Source: Trichobilharzia regenti
Taxonomy: Eukaryota; Platyhelminthes; Trematoda; Strigeidida; Schistosomatidae
Assembly (NCBI GenBank): GCA_944472135.2
Contig: OX235262.1
Span: 44,815,804 to 44,879,803, forward strand
Length of the DNA: 64,000 bases
Direction: 5' to 3'
Shown: piece by piece, positions 11,472-22,606 of the stretch
Position numbering within the stretch: position 1 is the first letter of the stretch
Layout of the letters: each line of letters begins with the position of its first letter
Translations under genes and position numbers: made by a program
Notes under the pieces: generated by a model
Seen by the model: only the letters and a program-made list of their open reading frames with translations
The model's database searches: none
What the model was told of the DNA's origin: nothing

Positions 11472-12809
11472 CACCAACTCGCAGTGCCAGTTAAATCAAA
11501 TCACAATCCCGCGTGTAGCAAGCAGGTCGCGTTCACGAGTAACACAACAAAATTAAAAGTATTAAGGTCTTAAGGGTTATAATTTTCACATAATTTTTGT
11601 GAATCTCAGATATGTTTTTAGGTTTACTGTTACCGACAAAATATGTTCCAACCCATAAGACTATTCCAAGCACTTGGTTTGAAGTGATCTGATGCAGTTT
11701 GACCTCTCTGAAACAACTTTCAGTACGGCTGATACACCAAGATTTTTAATGATTTTGTGTCACTTTTATTCATAGGTTCCTCCTCAGTATCTGGGCTCAT
11801 TTTAATAATTTTAATTAATAGAGACTCCTGCAGCATGAACTGTGACATTCAATCGAAGTTCAAGTCAGCGGAAGCGCTGATTATTTAACACCACGATCGC
11901 AACTAAGGTCTCAAAATAATGTTTTAGCTACATCTGCATAAGATTTCAAACAGATGTCATGTTGATTCTACATAAGACGTGGTCAAACTCTGGAAATTTC
12001 GGCGATTAGCAACTACATTTTTTTCAAAACACCTGATGATGACACTTGTCTGTGAGTATCTGAGACATAAGCGACAGCAAATCAGTTTAAAAATAACTGG
12101 ACAGTGTCACTAAAATGTAGCTGTTCTAAAATGAATGTCGCATGTTCCTGATGCACTTCGAACAATCTGGTCATACACCAATTTTCCAAATCAATTTCAG
12201 CGAAAATGAACAAAATCTAAGGGTTAAAAAAATGTATTAAATAACAGGGATTTAAGAGTGGAAAGCAGAACAACTGATCTCATTCTTCGAAAAGTAATTG
12301 GAATATGATCACCAAATTAGATTTTGTGTTATGAAAAACCGACTTTGCATGCACACGGGAGGCTCAGTTTCGCTAATGTTTATCACCTGAGTATATTTTG
12401 CTGTTTTCCCCTGTCTGGTTTGAATGTTATCTTGAAAGCTATTTTGACCTCAGTCCTTAGATGGAGTTACGTTAATCAATAGTTAGAGGTTGATTCGTTT
12501 TCCATGCCTTTTAGATGTATTTCCATCCAATTCCATGTGCGAAGTGCAACCGCCCCCGCATATAGTCGGGCACATTTTACTGCAAATCGGAATCTTATCT
12601 CAACTACTGTACCCTCTAACACTAAAGTCGTAGTTTGTATGCAGTCTTACATTCTGTTCAAACTGGACCATTTGCAGTTCATCTATATTTCAATACACAG
12701 TTTTGTTCACTGTGAGCTATTTTGTTTTCAGCCATGGTGTTCTTAATATTTGGCCACCGGACAACTTAAAAAACTGAAGGTTTGTATTATGATTATCCAA
12801 TGCATTCGT
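11472..12809. other. PLK1 upstream region
   Basis: Contains the PLK1 5' UTR and presumably its promoter, reading leftward. No ORF with recognisable similarity. A short Cys-containing stretch near 12530 was considered as a zinc-finger exon and not accepted. Confidence 0.5.
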
Positions 12810-13012
12810 GCGTCGGTGGCACAGTGGTTAGGACTCTCGCCGACCATGCACATGATCCGGGGTTCGAGCCCACGCCGACACACACCCGATATCTATGGTC
12901 GGCCTGAGAAATTTAGGCTATCGATATCCACGCTGAAAATTCCATACTTGTACCAAAAATACGGTGTGGAGTCAAGCTGTAATCAAAAATTAAAAAATAA
13001 ATAAACAAAAAC
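12810..13012 (+). mobile_element. tRNA-derived SINE (family T)
   Basis: Starts with a tRNA-like head (GCGTCGGTGGCACAGTGG, box A; GGGTTCGAGCC-type box B), continues with a conserved body (ATCTATGGTCGGCCTG, CTTGTACCAAAAATACGGTG) and ends in an A-rich tail. The same unit occurs at 55611 (+) and 16494 (-). Box A and box B imply RNA polymerase III transcription. Confidence 0.8.
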
Positions 13013-13140
13013 ATAAAATAAATACAACAGTAATTCTCGCAGGGTATTCAACAAATTTGGTTTCAGCGCAAACACTATTCAGGACAGCTTTGTTTTGGAC
13101 CTCAGGTTGGAGACTTCAAGCATGGATTTTCGACTAGAGT

Positions 13141-13511
13141 TGTCAAAGTAGTTGAAGATTGAACGATCGATTCATGGTTGTTTGCCCAAAACCAACTTCC
13201 CCAATTTTCGCGGAGGCATCATTACACCAGTCATCGTCTCATCGGTCGCTGTTCAGAAAGAAGTCAGGAGGAAACCATCAGAAGTAATATTGTGATTTAT
13301 TATTGTAATATTTGTTCATAGACCTTAGTTGTAAAGCTTAGTTATACATTGGATATATGTTGGTGTTACAATAAAGAATTCTCGAGTAGCCAATCGGTGT
13401 TTTGGTTTTCGCGACCGTTATTACTAAGCGTTTCTGAGAAGCTTCGAGGAACAGCGTGAGTCCCAGCGTAGCCAGAGCCGGGCATTGACGGTTTATGAGA
13501 CGTGGCTGACA
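13141..13511 (+). repeat. 5' LTR of BEL/Pao element
   Basis: 371 bp, TG...CA ends, with an AATAAA polyadenylation signal in CAATAAAGAATTC near 13370. Nearly identical to the 3' LTR. Confidence 0.87.
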
Positions 13512-13667
13512 GTTTCTGTCGGTAGAAACAGATTCTGGCGGATTCAGACAGTTGGTGAAAGTTTGGATAGTCACCGTTCATCTTTCCTGGTGCCGGTCAA
13601 GTCCTCTTTGAACAAGCAATATCTGGAACTTTTTGGAATTGGTTCAACTTCAACAATGCCTGGGTGA

Positions 13668-15611
13668 ATGAAGGAACAGAGCGTCTTGGATGCAAACAGG
13701 AAAGTAAGTCATGGTGACTTATCTGTTACTTGTGACGATGTGTCTGATGTTAAGCATGACATGGTTGATGTTACTGTTTCGCCGTTCAGGGATAATAGGA
13801 ACATCAAACTCCCTAAATTTGAACCACGGTGTTTCGATGGAAACCCGGCTGATTATTTACAGTTTGTAAGGGAATTCGAAATCATGTTAAGTGGTTTTTT
13901 ATTAAATAATGAAATGAAGTTAACGTATTTGATAACGTATTGCACTGGAATTGCTTCAAGAGCTATACTGTGCTGCAAGTTTATGAAGCCAAAAGAGGGC
14001 TACTACGAGGCTATGAGCATACTACGTCAAAGGTTTGGAAGACCTTCAATGATTGTAAGGAACGTATACGAAGCTGTCAAAGGTAACGGCAGTCAACTTC
14101 AAGATGACTCCAAGGCACTTACTGAGTTTTTGAATAATTTGCTGATTTACAAGAATGCATTGATTTCGATGAATTGCATGAGTGACCTCAACTCGAGCTC
14201 AGTTCTAGAAGTAATAGCAAGACGCCTACCTACTCGACTGTTAGGGAAGTGGGTGAAGATGAGCTCCCGTATGGAGGATGAGGGTGTCGAGTCAAAGTTC
14301 GATGACATTCTGAAACTGGTAAACAATAGTGTCAATCAATCGATGAGCAAGTTTGCCAGTATATTGAATCTCACCCCTAGAATAGAGCAGTCTGAGGGCA
14401 AAACGCTATCACTGATGACGAATAGGCCTCAGAGAGCTGGATATCGAGAAGGCTGCATGATGTCCAGTAATGCATGTAGACCTAGTGAGTGTAACAGGTT
14501 TCGTAGTACATCCTCAACAGATAAGTTACAAGATGCAAGACAAACACGGTTGTGTTTTACACGTTTGCAAGAGGTGCATACAAAGGTGAGCTGTGAATCA
14601 GTGACCAAGTTTGGTGATAAGCTAAGTGTGAAATCAAGGTCTGACTCCGAATTGTGTGACGACAATAGCGCGGTGAAGAAGCCTGTAGTTGCAATTAGTA
14701 GGCCATTGTTGAATAGTATGCCACAGAAGAGAGTTACAGTTTTAGAGTGCAGTTCTGACTCCACAAGTTTACAAGGTATTACTAGTCAGAGTGAAGGTAT
14801 AAAATCCTTAGGGATTTGTGAGTAAGAACCCAAATCATCCACTGATGTTATTAAAGAGTTTGAAAATGATGAAGTTGACGGTAAATTGAATATTTGTGAT
14901 AATGATCATGATAGTGTAGATTTGTCTTTGGTTGATCATGATGAAATGAGGGATATGCCTACTACTGCTGAGTTGAACAAAGGTTCTGTACAACTACAAA
15001 GTGAAGTGGAATTGAACGCAGTTGCAGTTGCAGAAGGTATGGATACTTGTGAGACCGTCAGTGTAATTGATCAGCGTGTAGCCCACCTATCATCAGATGA
15101 TAGTGCTAAACCCGAACTAATAGTGAAAGACAGCAGTGGTGGTGGTCTTGCAGGTAGACAAATTTCTGAAAGTCGAGCAACAACAGCTTCTGATCCACCG
15201 CTAAGTTCATCAACTGGTATCAATCAGTCGTCGTTGGTGTTGTCATCCACAATGAAAACGACGCCCATCAACTCAAGTATCTTGTGCAATGACAATGATA
15301 GTATTGGTGCGTTTGAAAAGACGAAAGATACTGCTCACTTGAGTGAGGATAAGCCAAGTGTAAAGGAGAGAGTAATTGTTAAATTGACTTGCACGAATAA
15401 AGGCATTTCTAGTTTCAAGTTACTATTTGAATGCTATTATCTTTGGTGTAAATTACTCTGTTTCTACACTTGGTTGATGAGATATGTCGTGTGTTTGTTG
15501 GTCATCTATATTCTACGATACAATGACATGGGCGTGTTACCGTTCAGATTTGAGGATATAGCTGATAGAAGGAGGTCAGTAAATGAACTCTGCGACGATT
15601 TTCCAACCTAG
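13668..15611 (+). pseudogene. BEL/Pao gag-like ORF, one in-frame stop
   Basis: 385 open codons from ATG 13668 to TAA at 14823-14825; the same frame then stays open to 15611, giving about 647 codons if the single stop is read through. Residues 45-200 (LPKFEPRCFDGNPADYLQFV, FGRPSMIVRNVYEAV) resemble the DUF1759/Pao retrotransposon gag domain. The second half is Ser/Thr/Asp-rich without a visible CCHC knuckle and ends with a hydrophobic stretch (about 15410-15530) that could be membrane-spanning. Start chosen as the first ATG after the LTR in this frame. Function as a capsid protein is inferred from the family. Confidence 0.75.
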
Positions 15612-16060
15612 GGCGTCAACCTGAGAGGGGTTGTAGGCGTACTGCTGTAAGTCCTACAATTCTTCAAAGCGTAGCGCATCAGTGAGCAGTCCAATTTGCT
15701 TGGTGTGTGATTTTGTGCACATGTTCATGTTGTATATACTGAATTGATATCATCTGTCATCTAGCTGTTGGTAATTCTGTTTGTGTCCGGACGACTTCCA
15801 CTTGGATCATCAACCTGAGAAGGAATGTAGGCGTACTGCTGTATGTCCTGCAATTCTTCAAGGGTAGTTTGTCATGCCAGAATCCACAACATGTGATGTA
15901 TTGATTGTACATATGTTTGTGTTAAATAATTGTGTGAGGTCCAATTATTGTAATTGTTGGTTAATCTTGTTTGTGTCCGGACATTCCACAACTTACAACC
16001 GTCAACGTGAGAAGGGTTGCAGGCGTACTGGTGTAAGTCCTGCAATTCTTCAAAGGAATC
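15611..16060 (+). repeat. about 193-bp tandem repeat in BEL element
   Basis: The motif CAACCTGAGARGGGTTGTAG followed by GCGTACTGCTGTAAGTCC begins at 15617, 15811 and 16003 (spacing 194 and 192). The preceding TTTGTGTCCGGAC also recurs about 190 apart (15779, 15969). Between two and three units, noncoding. Confidence 0.8.
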
Positions 16061-16493
16061 TCATCAAGACGTCATCTGCGAGGTTATGTGTACTGTTTGC
16101 ATATACGTGTGATGTGTCATATCAATTTGTGTTTTTCGGATTCATTGTGCTCACTTGTTGTTTTCGTACCTTGTTGTTATTGCGTAATTTTGTTAAAATT
16201 TTCGTCGTGAATACTTCTGAAGTTGTTTCTAGTCTTCTACATCCGTGTGTGGAATCAAGCTGTTAATCAAAAAAAATTTAAAAAAATGAATGAATTGATT
16301 GATGTTAGAGACAGCAGATGGGTTGTATATGCCGGGGAGGCTAGGCTAGTGCTGGGAATGAAATGCATACGGAGATAATGATTAGCTGTGATCCCACACG
16401 CCGGGGAGAAAGAGTGTAGACGACTGAGGCTCGCATACGTCACCGTTACTACAACTGAGGCAGAATAAGTGACAAGCGATTTCAGTGGTAATT

Positions 16494-16672
16494 TTTTATT
16501 TTTTATTACAGCTTGATTCCACACCGTATTTTTGGTACAATTATGGAATTTTCAGCGTGGATATCGGTAGCCCAAAATTCGCAGGCCGACCATAGATATC
16601 AAGCGTGCGTCGGCGTGGGCTCGAACCCCGGACCATATGCATGGCCGGCGAGAGTCCTAACCACTGTGAGTA
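16494..16672 (-). mobile_element. SINE family T, inverted, inside BEL element
   Basis: Reverse complement of the 12810 SINE: T-rich tail at 16494, body, box B (GGGGTTCGAGCCC), and a head truncated at the D-arm. A short plus-strand tail fragment of the same SINE (GTGTGGAATCAAGCTG) lies at about 16246-16290, so the two tails face each other. Confidence 0.75.
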
Positions 16673-16978
16673 GATAAGAGGATGTGCGTAGAGTATCTTG
16701 AGGTGGTGCTATGGTCACGTTGCATTCTGCAAGAGTCATTCTAGCAAGTGGCGATTGTGTTGCAAGAGGATGTGTCAAGGGGATTCCTTTAACTGGAAGG
16801 CGGAGGCCGTCGTTGATGTGTGAGATTGTGCTGTGAGTATGCTTGTGGTGTGTTGGCTTTTCTGTTTGTTTTCCATTTCAGCTCTGTCCTTGTGACCCAG
16901 GTTCTCGCAATGGCATCCAAGTCAACGCGTATTGGTCGTGATGGAGAAAAGGGGTTGGATCCCTTTTTTGCCGGGGAG

Positions 16979-17349
16979 TGTCAATGTAGTTGAAGATTGA
17001 ACGATCGATTCATGGTTGTTTGCCCAAAACCAACTTCCCCAATTTTCGCGGAGGCATCATTACACCAGTCATCGTCTCATCGGTCGCTGTTCAGAAAGAA
17101 GTCAGGAGGAAACCATCAGAAGTAATATTGTGATTTATTATTGTAATATTTGTTCATAGACCTTAGTTGTAAAGCTTAGTTATACATTGGATATATGTTG
17201 GTGTTACAATAAAGAATTCTCGAGTAGCCAATCGGTGTTTTGGTTTTCGCGACCGTTATTACTAAGCGTTTCTGAGAAGCTTCGAGGAACAGCGTGAGTC
17301 CCAGCGTAGCCAGAGCCGGGCATTGACGGTTTACGTGACGTTGCTGACA
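16979..17349 (+). repeat. 3' LTR of BEL/Pao element
   Basis: 371 bp; differs from the 5' LTR by one base near the start and three in the last 20 bases. A purine-rich stretch (GGAGAAAAGGGG, about 16953) precedes it and may be the polypurine tract. Confidence 0.87.
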
Positions 17350-18179
17350 ACAATTCTAGAAACAAATGTTTTATACAAATTTACGACGTAATTTTATTCG
17401 TTTTGGATCGTTTCGTCGAACTTGTACACGATCAGATCATTCGCGCCTTCGAGTTGTCCCCCAATTGCTATCTGTTTTAAAAGCAAACCTTCACTGTTCA
17501 AATCTATTGACAGTGGCGGTAATGTGGTGGTGTTTTGTTCCTCTATTCCCTCTTCATTTCATCGGTAGTAAATACACATTTGCGCAGCCGTTAGTGATGC
17601 TGGACCTGAGCTTTAACCACACTACCTTCCGGCCCTTCAGCTTTGCTCACTTAACCTTGTGGCTAGACTGTTCCTATTACTGCAACAACTGGTGAACAGA
17701 AAATGCAACACTCACGGCTGCTGAAATGTGTATTTATTAGCGATGATATGAAGACAGCATAGAGGTATAAAATCACGTAACCCTTCAACAACCGCATTCT
17801 TTTTCCCTGAAATTCCACTTATATAATGCTTTTCAGTCCTCGCACATTAACAAAATGATCATTGAAGGTGCAACGACTTAGGTTCTACTGGTTTGAGAAA
17901 CTTTGTTATCCTCTGGATAATCACGCTGGTTTCGATTTGGATCGAGATATTAAGTGGCTTTCTCGTGTTGAGACTAAAATACGCCGGATGTATTACTCCT
18001 TCCATACGTACACAGTTTCAAGGATGTCACTACGTTTACTGTATTCACTGAGCAAAGCATAGAATAGTAATCAATTCTGCCTTAACCTTATGTATTTTGA
18101 ATATACTTTCGACAAAGCTAACCGTGAAGTAGTTCGGAAACCGCCTTAACAGTATGCAGTATTCTGTAACTTCGTATAG
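17350..18179. other. intergenic, nothing recognised
   Basis: Contains open frames of 109 and 66 codons without recognisable similarity. Not accepted as genes. Confidence 0.4.
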
Positions 18180-18990
18180 CATATTAAATCCAAGACGAAG
18201 GCATCACATATCAGGCGATTCACAACCGAAAGAATGGTGAGTATTTTGAAGTGATAACTGGAAAAGGAAAACTATGTCTTATGTGATCAATGATAATAAC
18301 AACTGTGGTAGATTAGATCATACGAGAAGATGGACATCTATTGGGTTATAATATTAACAACAATGTATATTTTCATATAAACATTGATTATATAACTGCT
18401 GAAAATTTGAACAATAAGGATTACTTTGTCTGAAGTCACATAGACCCAAAGAGGGGGTGAAAGATCCTAGCGACCGACTGAGTCACCATCACTGGAAGCA
18501 ATCTGAGAGAAGTTATTTCACACATCTACTCAGAATCGTTCCGAATAAGCGGGACTTACGTTGATGTCAAGAGCAGGATTGAATTAGCTCTCACTACATT
18601 ATAATAAATGTGGAAGTCAGAAGTCAGAGGGAGTCGGGACCTCGCTTAGTGCTGAAGATCAGATAAATAGAAAGAATGACCATTAGGAAACTCTGACAAC
18701 CAAGCCACCAACCAGCAACACATTTACCAACATAAGTGCCATAAGAAACAGAGAAGGATAGGATACACGCTAAAAAGACCCTTGACTGACATTATTAACC
18801 TTCCCTGACATCTAGTGGAGCTCTATTGGGAAGCGTTGAGACAGACGTTATCCAAGCATGACGTGACATAAGTTGTGTGAGGAATTAGCGAAAGCTTATT
18901 GGCAATCCTATGGACAGCTGGAAGGACTTTAGAGAAGTGTGTGAAGTAGAAATGTGCTGTTAAAGCTCCAGATTACACTAGGAAACCAGT
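18180..18990 (+). mobile_element. decayed RTE-like family B relic
   Basis: Patchy resemblance to family B: an RT-like stretch near 18200 (AACCGAAAGAATGGTGAGTATTTTGAAGTG region) and C-terminal stretches near 18720-18780 and 18920-18970 (GAAATGTGCTGTTAAAGCTCC). Badly degraded; orientation plus. Confidence 0.45.
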
Positions 18991-19521
18991 GTAATAATAA
19001 ATAGTAATAATCGCGTTTGTTAAACTCCTTGAAATTTCTGGAACCAAGATTCCCGTCTCTTACTATTTTCCTCGTGCTGTTTAAGACATTTGCGTGTGTG
19101 TTTGTAGCTGGATCTCTTCCCAGATAAGTCCTAACGTAGTATTCAAATGTATAAGATACCCAAATTTCTCAAACATGTTTATAAAGAGTCACAGACTTAT
19201 AAGAAAGTTCACTGTCTTTATCTTTGAAAGAATGAACTTAAGGTATGGACGACTTTAATGAGATAAATTATCTTAAATTACATCCACCAGGTTTTCTGGG
19301 GGACTAAGTCAAAAGTAAAAATCTTTGGTGACTAAAGATTATCTAATAATTCTTTAAATTTCACTCTTTAATGTGTTTTTATCTTCGAACTACAAGGATA
19401 AAAAATGTCGACTACAATTAAGATAATATACTCAATATGTGATTCCCCGCGTAATATGCTGTTTGCGCTACGACTGGTGGATTGATGCTTGCCCGAGAAC
19501 TGGGCGCTTTTGTGTATTTAG
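18991..19521. other. upstream of KDM7 exon 1
   Basis: No PHD-finger coding segment or other gene seen on the plus strand. Ends with the possible splice acceptor GTGTATTTAG at 19512-19521. Confidence 0.4.
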
Positions 19522-19551
19522 GATTTTCAAATTTATTTCTTAAACTGTCTG

Positions 19552-20620
19552 ATGGTTCTTTCTGGCTCAAAAGAGTTTGTGGATATGCTTTTGGCTCGTG
19601 AATTTCCCAGGTAATCGGCTGTCTATTCATGTTGTTGATGTTACAGTGCTGAAGATTATGTATTGGTAATGAATGGTTGTGATGTGTGTGGACACACTTT
19701 TATGGCGAACGGCTTTCGGAAACCTGTGTTGGTGCGATCAAAGGATGGTCTCAGAATCAAAGTTCCACTGGAAAAATTCACGCATAGGGATCTCACTAAA
19801 TTTATTGGTAATCATTACAGTCAGATGTTACATTGTTCAGATCCTGCCACCGTGGTCGATGTTATTGACGTCCGTCAACAGATGGAGATACAGATGCCGC
19901 TATGGGACTTGGTTGATCAGTTCTCTCATGATACTCGACCGGTGTTGTTAAATATGCTAAGTTTGGAGTTTTCGAGAACTAGGTAACAAACATTGTTTCT
20001 ACATTTAAGCAGCTTAGCCAAGTTTGTTCATCCACCACACGTCGTATCCGAACTCAGTCTTGTTACGACCTGTTGGCCAGATGATGATGTGGATGAAAAT
20101 GAACTATCTGACGAAGTAGCACCGACTGTTCAAAAATACTGTCTTTTGAGCATGGAGGGTAGTTACACCGACTTTCATATAGATTTCGGTGGCTCGTCTG
20201 TTTGGTATCATGTAATGTGGGTAGGTCCTCCAATAACGCTTTCTATTTCTGCAAACAGGGTGAGAAAGTATTTTATCTAATGCCACCTACTCCTGAATAC
20301 CTTTCGGCTTATTGGCAATGGTGCATGAATGACAACCACAGAACAATATTTTTTCCCGATTTCGTGGCAGACCTACTTAGGAAAGGTATGCGTTTGAGCA
20401 TGTACAAAAGAGATTTATTTCTTTTGGCAACAAACTGATGAGCTCATAACTTTTTAGGTTCATGTGACACAGGTGAACCTACAGTATATTACCTGCATGT
20501 TTCACCTGGTCAAACAATCTTCCTTCCATCTGGCTGGATTCACGCTGTTTATACACCTTCCGATTGTCTTGTCTTTGGAGGAAACTTTCTCAACGAATTG
20601 CATGTTCCTACGCAACTTCG
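19552..20620 (+). CDS. KDM7: KDM7 exons 1-5 (JmjC catalytic core)
   Basis: Five exons separated by introns of 36, 30, 38 and 72 nt. Joins were fixed by homology: REFPS|AEDYVL, LEFSRT|S|LAKFV, WYHVMW|GEKVFYL and LLRK|G|SCDTGE. The whole iron-binding site lies in this 1.07-kb block. Exon 1 could begin further left at 19522, directly after an AG, since the frame is open from there. Confidence 0.93.
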
Positions 20621-21372
20621 GTATGTTCTGTAATTTTGTTCCCTTACCGAAATTGCTGCCTGTAGTATTGCTGTCTAAATGATGTCCCCTCTCTCATAGA
20701 TGAAGTGTTTGTATACTAGATGTTATTTTTATTCCCAAAGAAAACAGCAAGGATTAAAATATCAAAAGGTTCATTTTTGGGCTTATATATGTGTAATGTC
20801 ACTCGAGTTTTAGTCTGCATTATTATAACAATCTGCTCAAAATGGTTAGGTTCAGTACCTTCACTTTCTGCACACAATTCCTTAGTCAAGTACAGAGTGG
20901 AATACGTTAAATTAGATTTCCACATGACTGGATGGCAACGCAACCTCAGTCAATATATATAGTGACTATTTGACAGAATCATGTGTGGAAAGTTCGTAAT
21001 CTGGTTTTCGAACAGCATTTAAAACTCTGTAGTGTTGGGAATCAAAGCGCCTACGGCCGCCACAACCACTTATTATTTCATGGTTTTTATATTTGTGGCT
21101 AGCTGGGTCATTACTTTCAATCACTAAATCCGTAGTTAATATTATGCTTCGCATATTGTGTGTGAACGAGCAACATGACGTAGCCTGCGAGATTAGTATC
21201 GCTAAGTCACCCATAGTATCATTAACGCTCAATCATGAATTGTATCTTATGTTGCGGACTGAACGGCTAAGCTGGTTTATACGCGAAAAAGGACAAAACA
21301 AATACAATTCTGTGATAAGATTTGTATAGATATATGTAAATAAACACCCATATGTGTGTAGAGAGGAATTAA

Positions 21373-21407
<35 letters not shown>

Positions 21408-22566
21408 GCTGTTTCTTGGTGAGTTCTGACTGTCCCATAATACACAACTAAAGGCGTACAGAATTGTAGTAATGAAATCGTCCTTTTTGATCTGCAGTCG
21501 CTCACTCCATTTAAGAGTATGCCAACAGCCCGCGGGTATTTGCGGAGTGGAAAGGAGATTGAAAAAAGACCCGTAAGTGGATATATGGGTCAGGTACGAG
21601 TCTGTCTGTCTGTTTTCGACTTAGAACTTTGCACAAATGTGCACCAGTTCAAGTCGCCACACTCCCTCCTTGTAGCATACAAAGCAAGAGAAGAAAGCAC
21701 AAGAAAAGCATAATAAAGACAGTAAGCAGAGGTGTGAGACAAAGGAAGGGTAATAACGAAGAACAAAACAGTTCCACTGGGAATCATAAGTCACAAGGAG
21801 TGGATGCATCTGCGCCAGCCATTGACAACGATCACTTTGAGCCATGTCACCAATTGTTTCCAATCATAGATTTTTACCGTCCCGAGGACCCCAGCCTGGA
21901 AGTCAGGTACGAGTCAGAGATGATTGGAAATAATGAAAAGTAAGAAGCTGCAGAAGTGAAGTTGTGTCGTCCGTAATGCGCGGTGGACCGGCTGGTGTTC
22001 TTATTCAATATCAATTAATAACCGTGATGTGCACCGAATCCACTATTTTACAATTAACGTGTAATTTGATGTTTTTCGGCCTCCGCACTTACAACCCGGT
22101 ACATAAGAATCCTGTTGTATGAGTTACATCATTTTTTATACAGATCACAGTTTATATTTTAGTTTTTAACGATACTTTGCTACTCACGATGAAATAGACT
22201 GAGCCTGTTTCGAGTTTGGAGTATGTCACCTGAATATTAAGTTTCTCAGGATCTCCGATTCCAAAGTTATTGTTAATTACTTTTGGTGCCCTCACTTTAA
22301 GATATAATCTATACTATTTGGTTGCCTTCAACTAGTAGTGAAATAATGAAGTGATTTTTCTTTGGGTCATTCGCGTAAAAATTTGCGTATTTCATGCAAT
22401 TATTTCCCCTTGTAAATCTGTATAAGCCAAGAATAATGAAGATTGTGGAATGAATTGAATTCAGTTTCACTTTTTGTACCTTAAATCTTCCACAAACTGA
22501 ACCGAAATTCATTGTACAACTTAACGTGGCTTTCTCAAATATAAATATAGTTCAGTGCTTCGGTTA

Positions 22567-22606
<40 letters not shown>

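Larger units (their letters stand above)
13141..17349 (+). mobile_element. gag-only BEL/Pao LTR retrotransposon
   Basis: Two 371-bp LTRs (13141-13511 and 16979-17349), both TGTCAA...GACA, differ at about four positions, so the insertion is young. The 3.47-kb interior holds a gag-like ORF and then about 1.4 kb without a protease, RT, RNase H or integrase; a full BEL element needs about 5 kb of pol. Three copies of a roughly 193-bp tandem unit and SINE insertions lie in the 3' half. No matching 5-bp target-site duplication is visible (flanks AGAGT and ACAAT). Likely a non-autonomous derivative dependent on a full-length partner. Confidence 0.85.

Noticed and set aside
12504..12746. Plus-strand frame with Cys codons (PCAKCNRPR) considered as a zinc-finger or PHD exon of KDM7
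   Set aside because: Only one Cys pair, an in-frame stop directly after it, and no match to the PHD spacing or WF core.
13536..13552. TGGCGGATTCAGACAG as a tRNA primer-binding site of the BEL element
   Set aside because: It lies 24 nt past the LTR instead of directly after it, and I cannot match it to a specific tRNA 3' end.
17366..17695. 109-codon open frame next to the BEL 3' LTR
   Set aside because: No recognisable domain, no supporting splice or promoter context.
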